In this document: positions 16,425-26,162 of the stretch, one piece after another | Numbering within the stretch: position 1 is the first letter of the stretch | How the letters are laid out: each line of letters opens with the position of its first letter | Source: Rhodoplanes sp. | GTDB taxonomy: Bacteria; Pseudomonadota; Alphaproteobacteria; Rhizobiales; Xanthobacteraceae | Length of the DNA: 64,000 bases | NCBI RefSeq assembly: GCF_013377085.1 | Contig: NZ_JACAAX010000025.1 | Location: forward strand, 1-64,000 | Direction: 5' to 3' | The notes under the pieces: model-generated | Seen by the model: only the letters and a program-made list of their open reading frames with translations | Told to the model about the DNA's origin: nothing | Database searches by the model: none | Translations under genes and position numbers: made by a program

Positions 16425-17417
16425 CTACCGATGGCCCGCCAGCTCCGCGGCCTGGCGCAGCGCCTCGATCAGGCTGCCTTCGTCCGCGATCCCGCGGCCG
16501 GCAATGTCGAAGGCGGTGCCATGATCCACCGAAGTGCGGATCACAGGCAAGCCGACCGTGATGTTCACCCCGGCCTCGAGCCCCATCACCTTGATCGGGA
16601 TGTGGCCCTGGTCGTGATACATCGCGACCACCAGGTCGAAATCGCCCCGATAGGCGCGGAAGAACAGGGCGTCGCCGGGCAGCGGCCCCTCGACGGACCA
16701 GCCCTTCGCCCGGCAGGCCGCGACGGCCGGCTCGATCTTCTCGGCCTCCTCGCCATGGCCGAACAGCCCGTTCTCGCCGGCATGCGGGTTGATGGCGCAC
16801 ACCCCGATTCGCGGCTGCGCGATCCCGGCGGCGACCAGCGTGTCGTGGCCGCGCCGGATCGTGCGCTCGACCAGGCCCGGCTCGATCTTGGCGACGGCGT
16901 CGATCAGGCCCGTATGGGTCGTCACATGGATGACCCGCAGGCGCGGCCCGACCAGCATCATCGACACCTCGGGCGTGCCGGTGAGGTGGGCGAGCAGCTC
17001 GGTATGGCCGGGAAACTTGTGCCCGGCGGCGTGCAGCGCCTCCTTGCTGAGCGGCGCCGTGCAGATGGCGTCGGTCTCGCCGGTGCGGCAGAGCTCGGCG
17101 GCCCGCGCGATGTAGCGATACGCCGCCTCGCCCGAGACCGGCGACACGACGCCGAAGGGGTGGCCGGGCGGCACCGCCTGCAGGTCGATGCAATCGATCG
17201 TGCCGCAGGTGTAGGTGGCCTGCGCCGGCCGCGCGATCGTGTGGACGGCGAGGCTGGAGCCGAGCAGGGCCGCTGCCTCCTGCAGGCGGACCGTATCGCC
17301 GATCACGATCGGCCGGCACATGTCGTAGAGGCTCTGATGCGCCAGCGCCTTGACGACGATCTCCGGGCCGATCCCGGACGGGTCGCCCATGGTGATGGCT
17401 ATGACGGGACCCGGCAT
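16425..17417 (-). CDS. pdxA2: PdxA2-type 4-phosphoerythronate/threonate dehydrogenase
   Basis: A 330-residue member of the PdxA family. The N-terminus has ITMGDPSGIGPEI, a metal-binding His lies in FPGHTELLAHL, others in MYHDQGHIP, and the C-terminal motif is DHGTAFDIAGRG. All family residues are present. PdxA proper oxidises 4-phosphohydroxythreonine in vitamin B6 synthesis, but the close linkage with a DUF1537 kinase indicates the catabolic PdxA2 branch, which oxidises 4-phosphorylated D-threonate or D-erythronate to dihydroxyacetone phosphate. The start at 17417 is one base after the kinase stop, so the genes are translationally coupled. Confidence 0.85.
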   Translation of the reverse strand: MPGPVIAITMGDPSGIGPEIVVKALAHQSLYDMCRPIVIGDTVRLQEAAALLGSSLAVHTIARPAQATYTCGTIDCIDLQAVPPGHPFGVVSPVSGEAAYRYIARAAELCRTGETDAICTAPLSKEALHAAGHKFPGHTELLAHLTGTPEVSMMLVGPRLRVIHVTTHTGLIDAVAKIEPGLVERTIRRGHDTLVAAGIAQPRIGVCAINPHAGENGLFGHGEEAEKIEPAVAACRAKGWSVEGPLPGDALFFRAYRGDFDLVVAMYHDQGHIPIKVMGLEAGVNITVGLPVIRTSVDHGTAFDIAGRGIADEGSLIEALRQAAELAGHR

Positions 17418-17418
17418 C

Positions 17419-18678
17419 TCAATCTCTCTTCTGTCCGGTGATCTGGTGGAGGCGGTCGAGGCAGTGGGCCAGCGTCGCGTCGGTGCCGAAGCCGCCGGCC
17501 TTGGTGGCGATCGGCATCGCCACCGCGCCGACCGTGACGCCGAGCGGCACGCCGGGCTCGACCTCGTCGACGAGGCGGATGCCGGTGACGCCGAGGCGGC
17601 CGAGCAGGGCGCAGACCGTGTCGCCGCCGGTGGCGACCAGGCCGCCCAGATGGACGATCGCCGGCGCGACGAGATCGGCCAGGCGTCTGGCGACGTCACC
17701 GCCCTCGCGAAGATCGCTGCCGGGGCCGAACTCGGTGGTCACCAGCACGTCGCCGTCGCCGAGCGCCGCGCCGATTCGGGCCGTGAGCTCGCGGCCGGCC
17801 GTCACGGCGCCGGAGGCGCCGCGCAGCACGGCCTCGGGAACGGTGACGGCGGTGACGCGGCCTTCCGCGGACAGCCGCTCGGCGGCGGCGCGCGACACCT
17901 CGGCGACGCTGCCGACCAGGACCAGCACCGGGCCCGGCACGGCCGCGAGCGACGGAGCAGGGGGCTCGTCGGGCGCCACCAGGCGGGCGAGTGCCCCGGC
18001 GAGCCCGCCGGTGCCGACGAACAAGAGCTTGTCGGCGAGCGGTAGCGCCGCCGCGGCGGCGAGGCGGAGGTCGTCCTCGGTCGCCGCGTCGCAGACGACG
18101 GCGTCGCAGCCCTCGGCGATCGCCGCCGTGATGACGCCGCGCGCCACGCCTTCGCCGCGCCGGAGCTGGTCGAGCGGGATGACGCCGGCGCGCAGGCCGG
18201 CGGACTTCAGCACGGCCGGCAGATAGCCGCTCTCATAGGTGTGGTCGCGGGCCCACAGCGGCGTCTCCTCGAGCCGCTGTCCGTTCACCAGCACCCGGCC
18301 GCCCTCCATCGTGCGTCCGGTCGCCGGGAAGGCGGGGGCGACGAAGGCGAGGGTCGGGCGGCCCTGCCGGCGCAGCGCGGCGAGCAGCGCGGCGGTCTCG
18401 GCCGCCGGCTGTCCGCGCAGGGTCGAGTCGATCTTCTTGTAGAGCCGCTGGCCGGGCCGGACGCGGGCGGCCAGCGCGGCGCATTGGCGGGCCGACGCCT
18501 CCGCCGCCGGAAGCCGGCGGCTGTCGGCGTCGACCGAGACCACCGGCGCGTCGCCGACGTCGCCGTCGCCCCAGGTCACCACGGTCTCGATGCCACGACG
18601 GGCGAAGGCGATGGCCGTGTCGGCCGCGCCGGTGAGATCGTCGGCGAGGATCAGCCAGGACGGGGTGTCGGCGGTCAC
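17419..18678 (-). CDS. Four-carbon acid sugar kinase (DUF1537 family, DtnK/DenK type)
   Basis: A 419-residue kinase for four-carbon sugar acids (threonate, erythronate or an oxo-derivative). The N-terminal substrate domain carries ADDLTGAADTA and KKIDSTLRG. The C-terminal nucleotide-binding domain carries GSVAEVSRAA, GGLVATGGDT and the terminal KAGGFG. Length and motifs match DUF1537 kinases shown to phosphorylate D-threonate, D-erythronate and related acids. It begins with GTG at 18678, one base after the KdgT stop, and ends one base before pdxA2, a tightly coupled operon. Exact stereospecificity cannot be told from sequence. Confidence 0.9.
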   Translation of the reverse strand: MTADTPSWLILADDLTGAADTAIAFARRGIETVVTWGDGDVGDAPVVSVDADSRRLPAAEASARQCAALAARVRPGQRLYKKIDSTLRGQPAAETAALLAALRRQGRPTLAFVAPAFPATGRTMEGGRVLVNGQRLEETPLWARDHTYESGYLPAVLKSAGLRAGVIPLDQLRRGEGVARGVITAAIAEGCDAVVCDAATEDDLRLAAAAALPLADKLLFVGTGGLAGALARLVAPDEPPAPSLAAVPGPVLVLVGSVAEVSRAAAERLSAEGRVTAVTVPEAVLRGASGAVTAGRELTARIGAALGDGDVLVTTEFGPGSDLREGGDVARRLADLVAPAIVHLGGLVATGGDTVCALLGRLGVTGIRLVDEVEPGVPLGVTVGAVAMPIATKAGGFGTDATLAHCLDRLHQITGQKRD

Positions 18679-18679
18679 G

Positions 18680-19708
18680 TCACGGCTCCTTGCGGCGGCC
18701 CATCAGATCGGGCGCGGAGAGGTCGGGCGAGTCCGGATCGTCCGGCAGGTCGGCGGGGGCGCCGACCACGCGGGCCGTCCAGGCGGTGACGAACGGCACC
18801 AGGATGGCCGTCACGACGACGCAGGCGGCGACCAGGATGGTGGCCGACTTGGCGGCCTCGGCATAGACCGGGTTGGAGGCCGCGATGATGGCCGGAACGG
18901 CGGCCGCGTTGCCGGCCGTCGACGCCGCCGCGACGCCGGCGACGCCGGTGCCGCCGGTCGCCCGGTCGATCAGGAACAGCGGGATGCCGGTGACGACCAC
19001 CACGGCGACGCCGAGCCCGACGCCGAGCAGGCCTGCCTGCCAGACCTTGGTGAGGTCGAGGCCGGTGCCGAGCGCGAAGGCGAAGAACGGGATCATCACC
19101 GGCACGGCCTTGGCGAGGAAGTCGCGCATCTCGCGGTCGAGATTGCCGAGGATCATGCCGATCACCAGCGGCAGGATGCCGCCCACCAGGGTCTGCCAGG
19201 GGAAGGCCGAGAGGCCGGCGACCCCGAGCGTCACCATGGTCAGGAACGGCCCCGATTCGAGCGACATGATCGTGTAGGCGCCGACGTCGCGCGGCTTCCC
19301 GTATTGGCCCATCAGGGCCATGTAGAGCCCGCCATTGGTGTCGTTGAGGGCCGCCACCACGGCCAGCGTCGACAGGCCGGCGAACACGCCGCCGCTGATC
19401 GGCGCCTCGCCCAGCAGCCGGCCGAGCACCAGGCCGGCGACGATGCCCATGCCGATCTTCACGGCGAACAGGCTGCCGCCCTTCTTGAGGATGTAGGGCG
19501 TCGCCTTGAAGTCGATGCTGGCGCCCATGCAGACATAGAAGACCGCCAGGATGGTCAGCGCGCCGGTGAACAGCGCGCCGGTGAAGGACCCGAAGAACTT
19601 CGGCGTGTCGGGTGCGAGCGTCGCGATCACGGCGCCGAGCAGCAGCGGGACGATCATCATCCCGCCGGGCACGCTTTCGATGCCGCGCTTGATGGGCACT
19701 TGTTTCAC
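18680..19708 (-). CDS. 2-keto-3-deoxygluconate permease family transporter (KdgT)
   Basis: A 342-residue integral membrane transporter. It matches the KdgT family throughout: [20 protein letters not shown] at the N-terminus, [28 protein letters not shown], and [17 protein letters not shown]. KdgT imports 2-keto-3-deoxygluconate with protons. Here it is the first gene of an operon with a DUF1537 kinase and PdxA2, so a four-carbon sugar acid is the more likely cargo (inference). Two palindromic sites lie 77-124 bases upstream of its start. Confidence 0.88.
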   Translation of the reverse strand: MKQVPIKRGIESVPGGMMIVPLLLGAVIATLAPDTPKFFGSFTGALFTGALTILAVFYVCMGASIDFKATPYILKKGGSLFAVKIGMGIVAGLVLGRLLGEAPISGGVFAGLSTLAVVAALNDTNGGLYMALMGQYGKPRDVGAYTIMSLESGPFLTMVTLGVAGLSAFPWQTLVGGILPLVIGMILGNLDREMRDFLAKAVPVMIPFFAFALGTGLDLTKVWQAGLLGVGLGVAVVVVTGIPLFLIDRATGGTGVAGVAAASTAGNAAAVPAIIAASNPVYAEAAKSATILVAACVVVTAILVPFVTAWTARVVGAPADLPDDPDSPDLSAPDLMGRRKEP

Positions 19709-19785
19709 GGTAATCCCCTTCTGATGACCGAAATGCGCAAAGTGGTCGGGGGTGTCACGCGATAGTCTGTCTAGCGACCCTAGAA

Positions 19786-19832
19786 TTGCGCAATCTGCGC
19801 AATAATCAAGCGGTTTTGCGCAGGATGCGCGT
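19786..19832. promoter_or_regulatory. Twin palindromic operators upstream of the kdgT operon
   Basis: TTGCGCAATCTGCGCAA (19786-19802) is a perfect 7-3-7 inverted repeat. TTGCGCAGGATGCGCGT (19816-19832) repeats the architecture with two mismatches. The centres are 30 bp apart, close to three helical turns, so two dimers would bind the same face. The spacing and position before kdgT argue for a repressor or activator site. Whether the DeoR protein at 15.5-16.3 kb is the binder is unknown. Confidence 0.6.
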
Positions 19833-20007
19833 TTCTACGGGGAACGTCATCATGCGCCGTCGGACAACGCGCAGGGCCGTGCTGCGATCCCTGCGCCCGC
19901 TGGTCGAGGACGCCTGACCGGACCGCCGGCCTGCTCCGTAGAAAATCAATGCTGACGCGCCCCGCCAGAGGAGAATAGTCTTCACGCTTCTTCGCTCCGG
20001 GGTCTCC

Positions 20008-21240
20008 ATGTCCGCCATCGCCGAGCCGCACGCCGGGACAGACGACCGGCTGGCGCGTCGCAACGCCTTCGTTCTGGCCGCCGCGCAGGCGCTCGCCGGC
20101 GCCAATTCGGCCGTGGTGTTCGGCACGGCCGGCCTGGTCGGCACCATGCTGGCGCCCGACCCGGCGCTCGCCACCGTGCCGGTGAGCACCTTCGTGCTCG
20201 GCCTGTGGATCGGGACCCTGCCGGTCGGGGCGATCGCCAAGCGGTTCGGGCGGCTCGCCGCCTTCGAGGTCGGAACGCTGTTCGGCCTCGTCGCCGGCCT
20301 CTTGTGCGGCGCCGCCGTGATCTATGCCGCCTTTCCGCTGTTCTGTGTCGGCACGCTGTCGGGCGGCCTCTATGCGGCGGCCCACCAGTCCTACCGGTTC
20401 GCCGCGGCCGACACGGCGAGCGACGCGTTCAAGCCGAAGGCGGTGTCCTGGGTGCTGGCCGGCGGCGTCATGGCCGGGGTGTTCGGGCCGCAGCTCATCA
20501 TCGCCACCAAGGACATGCTGCCCCAATACGCCTTCGCGGCGAGCTACCTGGCCCAGGCCGTGGTCGCCGTGGTGGCGGCGCTGGTCCTGCTGCTGGTGCG
20601 TTTCCCGCCGCCGCCGTCCGCCGAGGCCTCGCGGCGTGCCGGCACCGGACGGCCGCTGGTCGTGATCTTCCGCCAGCCGCGCCTGATCACGGCCGTGGTC
20701 TGCGGGCTCGCCAGCTACGCCAGCATGAACCTGATGATGACGGCGGCGCCGGTCGCCATGGTGGCGTGCAACCATTCGGTGACCGACGCGGCGCTGGGCC
20801 TGCAGTGGCACGTGATGGCCATGTACGCACCGAGCTTCGTCACCGGCTCGCTGATCGGGCGCTTCGGCACCGGCCGGGTGATCGCGGCCGGCCTCGCGCT
20901 CACGGCGGCGGCCGGCGCGGTCGGCTGGGCCGGCACCTCGCTCGCCCATTTCTGGACCGCCCTGATCCTGCTCGGGGTCGGCTGGAACTTCGCCTTCGTC
21001 GGCGCGACCGCGCTGGTGACCGTCTGCCATACCCCGGCCGAGCGCAACAAGGTCCAGGCCGTGAACGACTTCTTCGTCTTCGGCGCGATGGCGGTCGGCT
21101 CCTTCTCGTCCGGCGCCATGCTGGCCCGGCACGGCTGGCCGCTGGTCAACGAGGTCGTGCTCGGCGCCGTCCTGGCGACCGTGGTGCTGCTCGCCTGGAT
21201 CGCCGTGGCGGGCCGGCTGCGGGTCGCCTCCGACGGCTGA
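20008..21240 (+). CDS. MFS transporter
   Basis: A 410-residue major-facilitator protein with about 12 hydrophobic segments. The loop between TM2 and TM3 reads [12 protein letters not shown], a variant of the MFS G-x-x-x-D-R-x-G-R-R motif, and a second copy, GRFGTGRVI, opens the C-terminal half. It resembles exporters of the YnfM/NreB-like group, but the substrate is unknown. The start at 20008 follows a weak purine stretch. It is transcribed divergently from the kdgT operon, with the palindromic sites in the 299-base gap, so both could share that regulator. Nothing else was recognised in that gap. Confidence 0.85.
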   Translation: MSAIAEPHAGTDDRLARRNAFVLAAAQALAGANSAVVFGTAGLVGTMLAPDPALATVPVSTFVLGLWIGTLPVGAIAKRFGRLAAFEVGTLFGLVAGLLCGAAVIYAAFPLFCVGTLSGGLYAAAHQSYRFAAADTASDAFKPKAVSWVLAGGVMAGVFGPQLIIATKDMLPQYAFAASYLAQAVVAVVAALVLLLVRFPPPPSAEASRRAGTGRPLVVIFRQPRLITAVVCGLASYASMNLMMTAAPVAMVACNHSVTDAALGLQWHVMAMYAPSFVTGSLIGRFGTGRVIAAGLALTAAAGAVGWAGTSLAHFWTALILLGVGWNFAFVGATALVTVCHTPAERNKVQAVNDFFVFGAMAVGSFSSGAMLARHGWPLVNEVVLGAVLATVVLLAWIAVAGRLRVASDG

Positions 21241-21406
21241 TTGCAAACTTCTGCGGGCTCGCCTCCGAGGCGGCAGTTTCGATTGCGTCGCAAAAAGCTT
21301 TTTGGCAATGTCCGCCCGCGGATTTTCGGGCGGCCGGCGTGGGAGCCGGCTGCGACATGCGCCCTGCCCGGGGCTCCCTGCCAATGATACAAATCGAGGG
21401 TCTTCA

Positions 21407-23527
21407 ATGACAGCTTTGTGGGTCATCGTCCTTTGCGGGGCGCTATCGATCGTCTACGCGGTCTGGGCGATACGGTCCGTCATGGCGGCTGACGCCGGAT
21501 CGGCCCGGATGCAGGAGATTGCCGGCGCCGTGCGCGAGGGCGCGCAGGCCTATCTCAAGCGGCAGTACACCTATATCAGCCTCGTCGGGGTCGTCATTTT
21601 CGGCCTGCTCGGCGTGTTCCTCGGCTGGTTCGTCGCCGTCGGCTTCGCCATCGGGGCGATCCTGTCGGGTGCGGCCGGCTTCATCGGCATGAACGTCTCG
21701 GTACGGGCGAACGTCCGCACCGCCCAGGCGGCGATCACCTCGCTCGCCGGCGGCCTCGACATGGCCTTCAAGGCGGGCGCCATCACGGGCCTGCTGGTGG
21801 CCGGCCTCGCGCTGCTCGGCGTGACGGTCTATTTCGGCTTCCTGACCGGCACGATGGGCTTCGCCCCCAACGACCGCATCGTGGTCGACGCCCTGGTGGC
21901 GCTCGGCTTCGGCGCCTCGCTGATCTCGATCTTCGCCCGTCTCGGCGGCGGCATCTTCACCAAGGGGGCCGACGTCGGCGGCGACATGGTGGGCAAGGTC
22001 GAGGCCGGTATCCCGGAGGATGATCCGCGCAACCCGGCCACCATCGCCGATAATGTCGGCGACAATGTCGGCGACTGCGCCGGCATGGCGGCCGACCTGT
22101 TCGAGACCTATGCGGTGACCACCGTCGCCACCATGGTGCTGGCCGCGATCTTCTTCGCCGGCACGCCCCTGCTGCTGCCGATGATGATCCTGCCGCTCGG
22201 CATCGGCGGCCTGTGCATCATCACCTCGATCATCGGCACCTTCTTCGTGAAGCTCGGCCCCAGCGAGTCGATCATGGGGGCGCTCTACAAGGGCTTCATC
22301 GCCACCGCGGTCCTGTCGCTGATCGGCATCGCCGGCGTCGTCGCCCTGCTGATCGGCTTCGGCCCGCTGCCGGGCGTCGGCTATTCCGGCTGGCACCTCT
22401 ATGTCTGCGGCATCGCCGGCCTGGTCGTCACCGGCCTGATCATCTGGATCACCGAGTACTACACCGGCACCGACTTCCGCCCGGTGCAGACCATCGCCAA
22501 GGCTTCGGTGACGGGCCACGGCACCAACATCATCCAGGGCCTCGCCGTCTCGCTCGAGGCGACGGCGCTGCCCACCATCGTGATCATCGCCGGCATCCTG
22601 GTCACCTACGGGCTCGCCGGCCTGTTCGGCATCGCGGTCGGCGTCACCACCATGCTGTCGCTCGCCGGCTTCGTGGTCGCCCTCGACGCCTTCGGCCCGG
22701 TCACCGACAATGCCGGCGGCATCGCCGAGATGGCGGGTCTGCCCAAGGAGGTGCGCAAGTCGACCGACGCGCTCGACGCGGTCGGCAACACCACCAAGGC
22801 GGTCACCAAGGGCTACGCGATCGGCTCGGCCGGCCTCGGCGCCCTGGTGCTGTTCGCCGCCTACAACGAGGATCTCAAGTACTTCATCGGCAATCCGGCG
22901 CAGCACCCGTACTTCGCCGGGGTCAAGCTCGACTTCGCGCTGACCAACCCCTACGTGACGGTCGGCCTCCTGTTCGGCGGACTGCTGCCCTATCTGTTCG
23001 GCTCCATGGGCATGATGGCTGTCGGCCGGGCCGCCTCGGCGATCGTCGAGGAGGTGCGCCGCCAGTTCCACGAGCATCCCGGCATCATGCTGGGCACCGA
23101 GCGTCCGGACTACGGCCGCGCCGTCGACCTGCTGACCAAGGCCGCCATCAAGGAGATGGTGATCCCGTCGCTCTTGCCGGTGCTGTCGCCGATCGTCGTC
23201 TACTTCGCCATCTACGTGATCGCCGGGGGTGGGGCGGCCGGCAAGTCGGCGGCCTTCTCGACGGTCGGCGCGATGCTCTTGGGCGTGATCGTCACCGGCC
23301 TGTTCGTCGCCATCTCGATGACGTCGGGCGGCGGCGCCTGGGACAATGCCAAGAAGTACATCGAGGACGGCCATTACGGCGGCAAGGGCTCGGAGGCCCA
23401 CAAGGCCTCGGTGACGGGCGACACCGTCGGCGACCCCTACAAGGACACGGCGGGCCCCGCCGTGAACCCGATGATCAAGATCACCAACATCGTGGCGCTG
23501 CTGCTGCTGGCGATCCTCGCCCACTGA
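21407..23527 (+). CDS. hppA: K+-independent proton-translocating pyrophosphatase
   Basis: A 706-residue membrane enzyme that couples hydrolysis of pyrophosphate to proton export, with about 16 membrane helices. The catalytic core [19 protein letters not shown] is intact. The motif [19 protein letters not shown] carries Lys and Thr at the two positions that separate K+-independent from K+-dependent enzymes (Ala and Gly in the latter). The start at 21407 ([10 protein letters not shown]) follows an AGGG site; 35 upstream in-frame residues are rejected. A strong terminator follows. In many Rhizobiales hppA lies near thiL and bamE, both present in this window. Confidence 0.96.
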   Translation: MTALWVIVLCGALSIVYAVWAIRSVMAADAGSARMQEIAGAVREGAQAYLKRQYTYISLVGVVIFGLLGVFLGWFVAVGFAIGAILSGAAGFIGMNVSVRANVRTAQAAITSLAGGLDMAFKAGAITGLLVAGLALLGVTVYFGFLTGTMGFAPNDRIVVDALVALGFGASLISIFARLGGGIFTKGADVGGDMVGKVEAGIPEDDPRNPATIADNVGDNVGDCAGMAADLFETYAVTTVATMVLAAIFFAGTPLLLPMMILPLGIGGLCIITSIIGTFFVKLGPSESIMGALYKGFIATAVLSLIGIAGVVALLIGFGPLPGVGYSGWHLYVCGIAGLVVTGLIIWITEYYTGTDFRPVQTIAKASVTGHGTNIIQGLAVSLEATALPTIVIIAGILVTYGLAGLFGIAVGVTTMLSLAGFVVALDAFGPVTDNAGGIAEMAGLPKEVRKSTDALDAVGNTTKAVTKGYAIGSAGLGALVLFAAYNEDLKYFIGNPAQHPYFAGVKLDFALTNPYVTVGLLFGGLLPYLFGSMGMMAVGRAASAIVEEVRRQFHEHPGIMLGTERPDYGRAVDLLTKAAIKEMVIPSLLPVLSPIVVYFAIYVIAGGGAAGKSAAFSTVGAMLLGVIVTGLFVAISMTSGGGAWDNAKKYIEDGHYGGKGSEAHKASVTGDTVGDPYKDTAGPAVNPMIKITNIVALLLLAILAH

Positions 23528-23551
23528 CGCACGCACGAGCCTGACACGACG

Positions 23552-23584
23552 AAGCCCCGCGGAGCAATCCGCGGGGCTTTTTTT
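23552..23584 (+). terminator. Rho-independent terminator of hppA
   Basis: AAGCCCCGCGGA and TCCGCGGGGCTT form a perfect 12-bp stem with a GCAA tetraloop, and the 3' arm runs into a seven-T tract. It lies 24 bases after the hppA stop. Confidence 0.9.
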
Positions 23585-23594
23585 CATTCCTCCT

Positions 23595-23713
23595 GTCATG
23601 GCCGGGCTTGACCCGGCCATCCATCAACCTGCGGAAAAGCAAGCCTTTTTTCGAGATGGATACGCGGGTCGAGCCCGCGTATGACGAGTCGGGAATATGT
23701 GACGGCCGGTATA
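23595..23713. repeat. Dispersed ~117-bp repeat, copy A
   Basis: This stretch is about 85-90% identical by eye to 31542-31657. It contains two hairpins: GGCCGGG...CCCGGCC-type arms at the left, and ACGCGGGTCGAGCCCGCGT on the right. It ends in TGACGGCCGGTATA. Shortened or divergent relatives occur at 25166-25262 and 33011-33076. It sits between the hppA terminator and the 3' end of the LysR gene. Confidence 0.75.
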
Positions 23714-23719
23714 ATCGCC

Positions 23720-24577
23720 CTACGCCGTCGCCCGGAACGCCGCGGCGAGCCCCCGGAGCGCGTCGCGGCCGGCGCGGTCGGTGACGGCCGCGTGCAGCAC
23801 GACGTCACGGCGGGGCAGGGGCGGCAGGCCGAGGGCAGGGCCGAGGTCGATCGTCCCGGGCGGGGCGACGCGGCGCGCGAGCGCCGCCACGGCGAGCCCG
23901 GCCGCGACCGCCGCCCCGATGGTCGCAACTCCGCCGCCGACGAACACCTCGGTCCATGGGATGCCGGCCGCCGCCAGCGCCTTGATGGCCATGATCCGCA
24001 CGCTGCACGGCTCCGCCTGGGCGGCGAGGCGCAGCGGCTCGCCGTCGCGGCGGACGAAGTCGGGGGCGCCGATCCAGCCGAACGAATCGGTGAGCAGCAG
24101 CTCGCCGCCGCGGCGGCCGTCGTCGTGCTGCAGCACCACGGCGGCGTCGAGGGCGCCGCGGTCGAGCTCGGCGAGCAGGTCGAGCGACGAGTCGACCCGC
24201 ATCTCCAGCACGACGCCGGGCGCCGTCTCGCCGAGGCGGCGGAGCAGCCGGGGCAGCTCGGCGCCGACCACATGATGGCTGATGCCGACCACCAGACGGC
24301 GGTGCGCCGGCACGAAGGCGCCGACGGCGCGCTCGTGCGCCGCGACCAGCTCGCGGGCGGGATCGAGAAACGCCTGGCCGTCGGCCGACAGCCGCACCAG
24401 CCGCGGCGTGCGCTCGATCAGCCGGCGGCCGAGCCGCGCCTCCAGGCGCTTGAGCTTGAGGCTGACGGCCGACTGGGTCGTGTCCATCGCCTCGGCCGCG
24501 CGGGTGAAGCTCTTGAGGTCGGCGATCAGCACGAAGGTGCGGACACTGTCCACGTCGAGCAGGGCAGGGATTATCAT
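23720..24577 (-). CDS. LysR-family transcriptional regulator
   Basis: A 285-residue regulator. The N-terminal helix-turn-helix is FVLIADLKSFTRAAEAMDTT followed by QSAVSLKLKRLEARLG, the LTTR signature, and the C-terminal half is a periplasmic-binding-type effector domain. It is divergent from the tautomerase gene with a 100-base shared promoter region, the usual layout for an LTTR and its target. The AT-rich intergenic stretch around 24600-24630 is where a T-N11-A box would be expected; no single site stands out. The effector is unknown. Confidence 0.9.
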   Translation of the reverse strand: MIIPALLDVDSVRTFVLIADLKSFTRAAEAMDTTQSAVSLKLKRLEARLGRRLIERTPRLVRLSADGQAFLDPARELVAAHERAVGAFVPAHRRLVVGISHHVVGAELPRLLRRLGETAPGVVLEMRVDSSLDLLAELDRGALDAAVVLQHDDGRRGGELLLTDSFGWIGAPDFVRRDGEPLRLAAQAEPCSVRIMAIKALAAAGIPWTEVFVGGGVATIGAAVAAGLAVAALARRVAPPGTIDLGPALGLPPLPRRDVVLHAAVTDRAGRDALRGLAAAFRATA

Positions 24578-24677
24578 TTCAATCCGTTATCTCAGGAATC
24601 TTCTTACATTGTATTCCAAAATCATGGTGCAGGCGATAGCGTTTCGGCATCCGTCAACCAGAGAGCGAGACAACACC

Positions 24678-25079
24678 ATGCCGCTGACCCGCGTGTCCCT
24701 CCGTCGAGGCAAGCCCGCCGCCTATCGCAAGGCCATCCTGGACGGCCTCTACGCCGCCATGCACGAAACCTTCACGGTGCCGGAGGGCGACCGCTTCATG
24801 CTCGTGAGCGAGCACGACGCCGACGACTTCGACTACGGCCCCGACTATTTCGGCATTCACCGCAGCGACGACCTCGTCATCATCCAGCTCACGGTCAGCA
24901 ACACCCGCACGTTCGCCCAGAAGCAGGCGCTGTTCCGGCGAATCGTCGAGCGCCTCGGCGAGAACCCCGGCGTGCGGCCCGAGGACGTCTTCATCAACTT
25001 GGTCGAGGTGGCGGCGGAGAACTGGTCTTTCGGCTACGGCGACGCCCAGTACGCCAAGCCGGCCCCACAGGAGGCGTGA
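24678..25079 (+). CDS. Tautomerase-superfamily protein
   Basis: A 133-residue protein whose mature N-terminus would be Pro1 (MPLTRVSL), the catalytic base of 4-oxalocrotonate-tautomerase-like enzymes. The sequence FVPEGDR-like loop, the HRSDD segment and the C-terminal VFINLVEVAAENWSFGYG match the longer tautomerase branch (MIF-like, about 130 residues) often linked to LysR genes. The start at 24678 is fixed by the need for Pro at position 2. It is probably regulated by the divergent LysR protein. The substrate may be an aromatic-degradation intermediate (inference). Confidence 0.85.
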   Translation: MPLTRVSLRRGKPAAYRKAILDGLYAAMHETFTVPEGDRFMLVSEHDADDFDYGPDYFGIHRSDDLVIIQLTVSNTRTFAQKQALFRRIVERLGENPGVRPEDVFINLVEVAAENWSFGYGDAQYAKPAPQEA

Positions 25080-25165
25080 ACGGGCGCGGCCACCGCTTGA
25101 GCGATTGACGAGGTCTTGCGGACAAAGGTCTGACGAATAATGGATTTATACGGGTTTCAAGCCCA

Positions 25166-25262
25166 CGTCATGGCCGCGCTCGTCGCGGCCATCCGCGTTT
25201 TTGACGCCGATCGAAGGCAAGACCTGAGACCGTGGGTGGCCGGCCAAGCCCGGGCATGACCA
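25166..25262. repeat. Intergenic hairpin repeat related to the dispersed 117-bp family
   Basis: The sequence opens with GTCATGGCCGCG and its partner CGCGGCCAT, a 9-bp stem with a 5-base loop, and ends with a second arm CGGGCATGAC. It resembles the left half of the copies at 23595 and 31542 but the right half is diverged. It fills most of the 228-base gap between the tautomerase gene and bamE. Confidence 0.5.
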
Positions 25263-25307
25263 GGGAAGGCCCGGTCGAGGCAAACCGAGGGTGAGTTCAG
25301 CGTTGGC

Positions 25308-25832
25308 TCAGAACCACTTCAACGCCTTGAACATGTAGGCGATGTAGTTCAGCTCCTGGCCGGCCGCCGGGGTGGTGCGGCTGACGAAGTCGAAGATGCG
25401 GCCGTCCTTGATGCCGTAATTGGCGAGGCGCTCGACCTTGCGGTTGCGGTCGAAATAGACCGCGATGACGCGCCGGTCGACCTCCTTCTGGGGCAGGAAC
25501 GAGGTCTGCTCGGCGCGCTGCGAGATGTAATAGAACACCTCGCCCGAAACGGTGGCGACCGTCGAGGGGGTGCCGAGCACGATCAGCACCTGCTCCTGAG
25601 AGGCGCCGAGCGGGATCTGCTCGAGCGCACCCTCGGGCACGATATAGCCGCGCTGATAGGTCTGGGTGAGGCAGCCGCCGAGCAGCAACCCGAGCGCGAG
25701 CACGGCCGCCGCGGCGCGCGCCGTCCTGGCGCGCGAGACGAGAGCGCGGGAGACGAGAGCACGCGGGCCGAAGGCCCGCGACGCGACGGCGCGCAAAATC
25801 TTGCCGGTCCGCTGGCTGATGGTCTGACCCAC
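25308..25832 (-). CDS. bamE: Outer-membrane assembly lipoprotein BamE (SmpA/OmlA)
   Basis: A 174-residue lipoprotein of the BAM complex that inserts beta-barrel proteins. A hydrophobic run ends in the lipobox LLLGGC (Cys near residue 57), and the SmpA/OmlA domain follows (YIVPEGALEQIPLGASQEQV, then VLGTPSTVATVSGEVFYYIS). The GTG at 25832 was chosen because AAGGGGGA lies just upstream and no Met is available. This gives an unusually long, Arg/Ala-rich N-region with a duplicated RALVS before the signal helix; a shorter start at a TTG is possible. It is divergent from the DUF177 gene. Confidence 0.88.
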   Translation of the reverse strand: MGQTISQRTGKILRAVASRAFGPRALVSRALVSRARTARAAAAVLALGLLLGGCLTQTYQRGYIVPEGALEQIPLGASQEQVLIVLGTPSTVATVSGEVFYYISQRAEQTSFLPQKEVDRRVIAVYFDRNRKVERLANYGIKDGRIFDFVSRTTPAAGQELNYIAYMFKALKWF

Positions 25833-26162
25833 GACGTCCCCCTTCGGCCCGCCCCCGGGCGTAGCGCGCAGGCGCTCAGAACACAATCTGGCGCAGACGC
25901 ACAGAACACAAGTGCACGGCGACCAGCATGAGACGCGCCCCGAGCGCCCCGCGCAAAACTCATCGGCCGGCGTTCCCGCCGGCGGAGTCCCGCCACGCAT
26001 CGCACCATTGTCGCGCTCTATGGCGCGATCGTGGCATATCAAGCGCTTCGGGCCCATATCGCAGATGCCGTGGCGGCCCGGCCGGCCGCGCGGTCGTCGC
26101 CTCGGTGGTCGTGCGAATCGCGCTGTATGTGGTGAGAGGCGCCTGTAAAAGGAGTGTTGGCC
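25833..26162. other. 330-base divergent intergenic region without a gene
   Basis: No reading frame here shows protein-like composition or family similarity on either strand. It should contain the promoters of bamE and of the DUF177-plsX-fabH operon. In several Rhizobiales a ubiquinol-cytochrome c chaperone gene lies between bamE and DUF177; no trace of it is visible here. Confidence 0.5.

Noticed and set aside
25912..26148. Possible cytochrome c chaperone between bamE and DUF177
   Set aside because: The 78-codon frame is Arg/Pro-rich shadow sequence with no similarity to that family.
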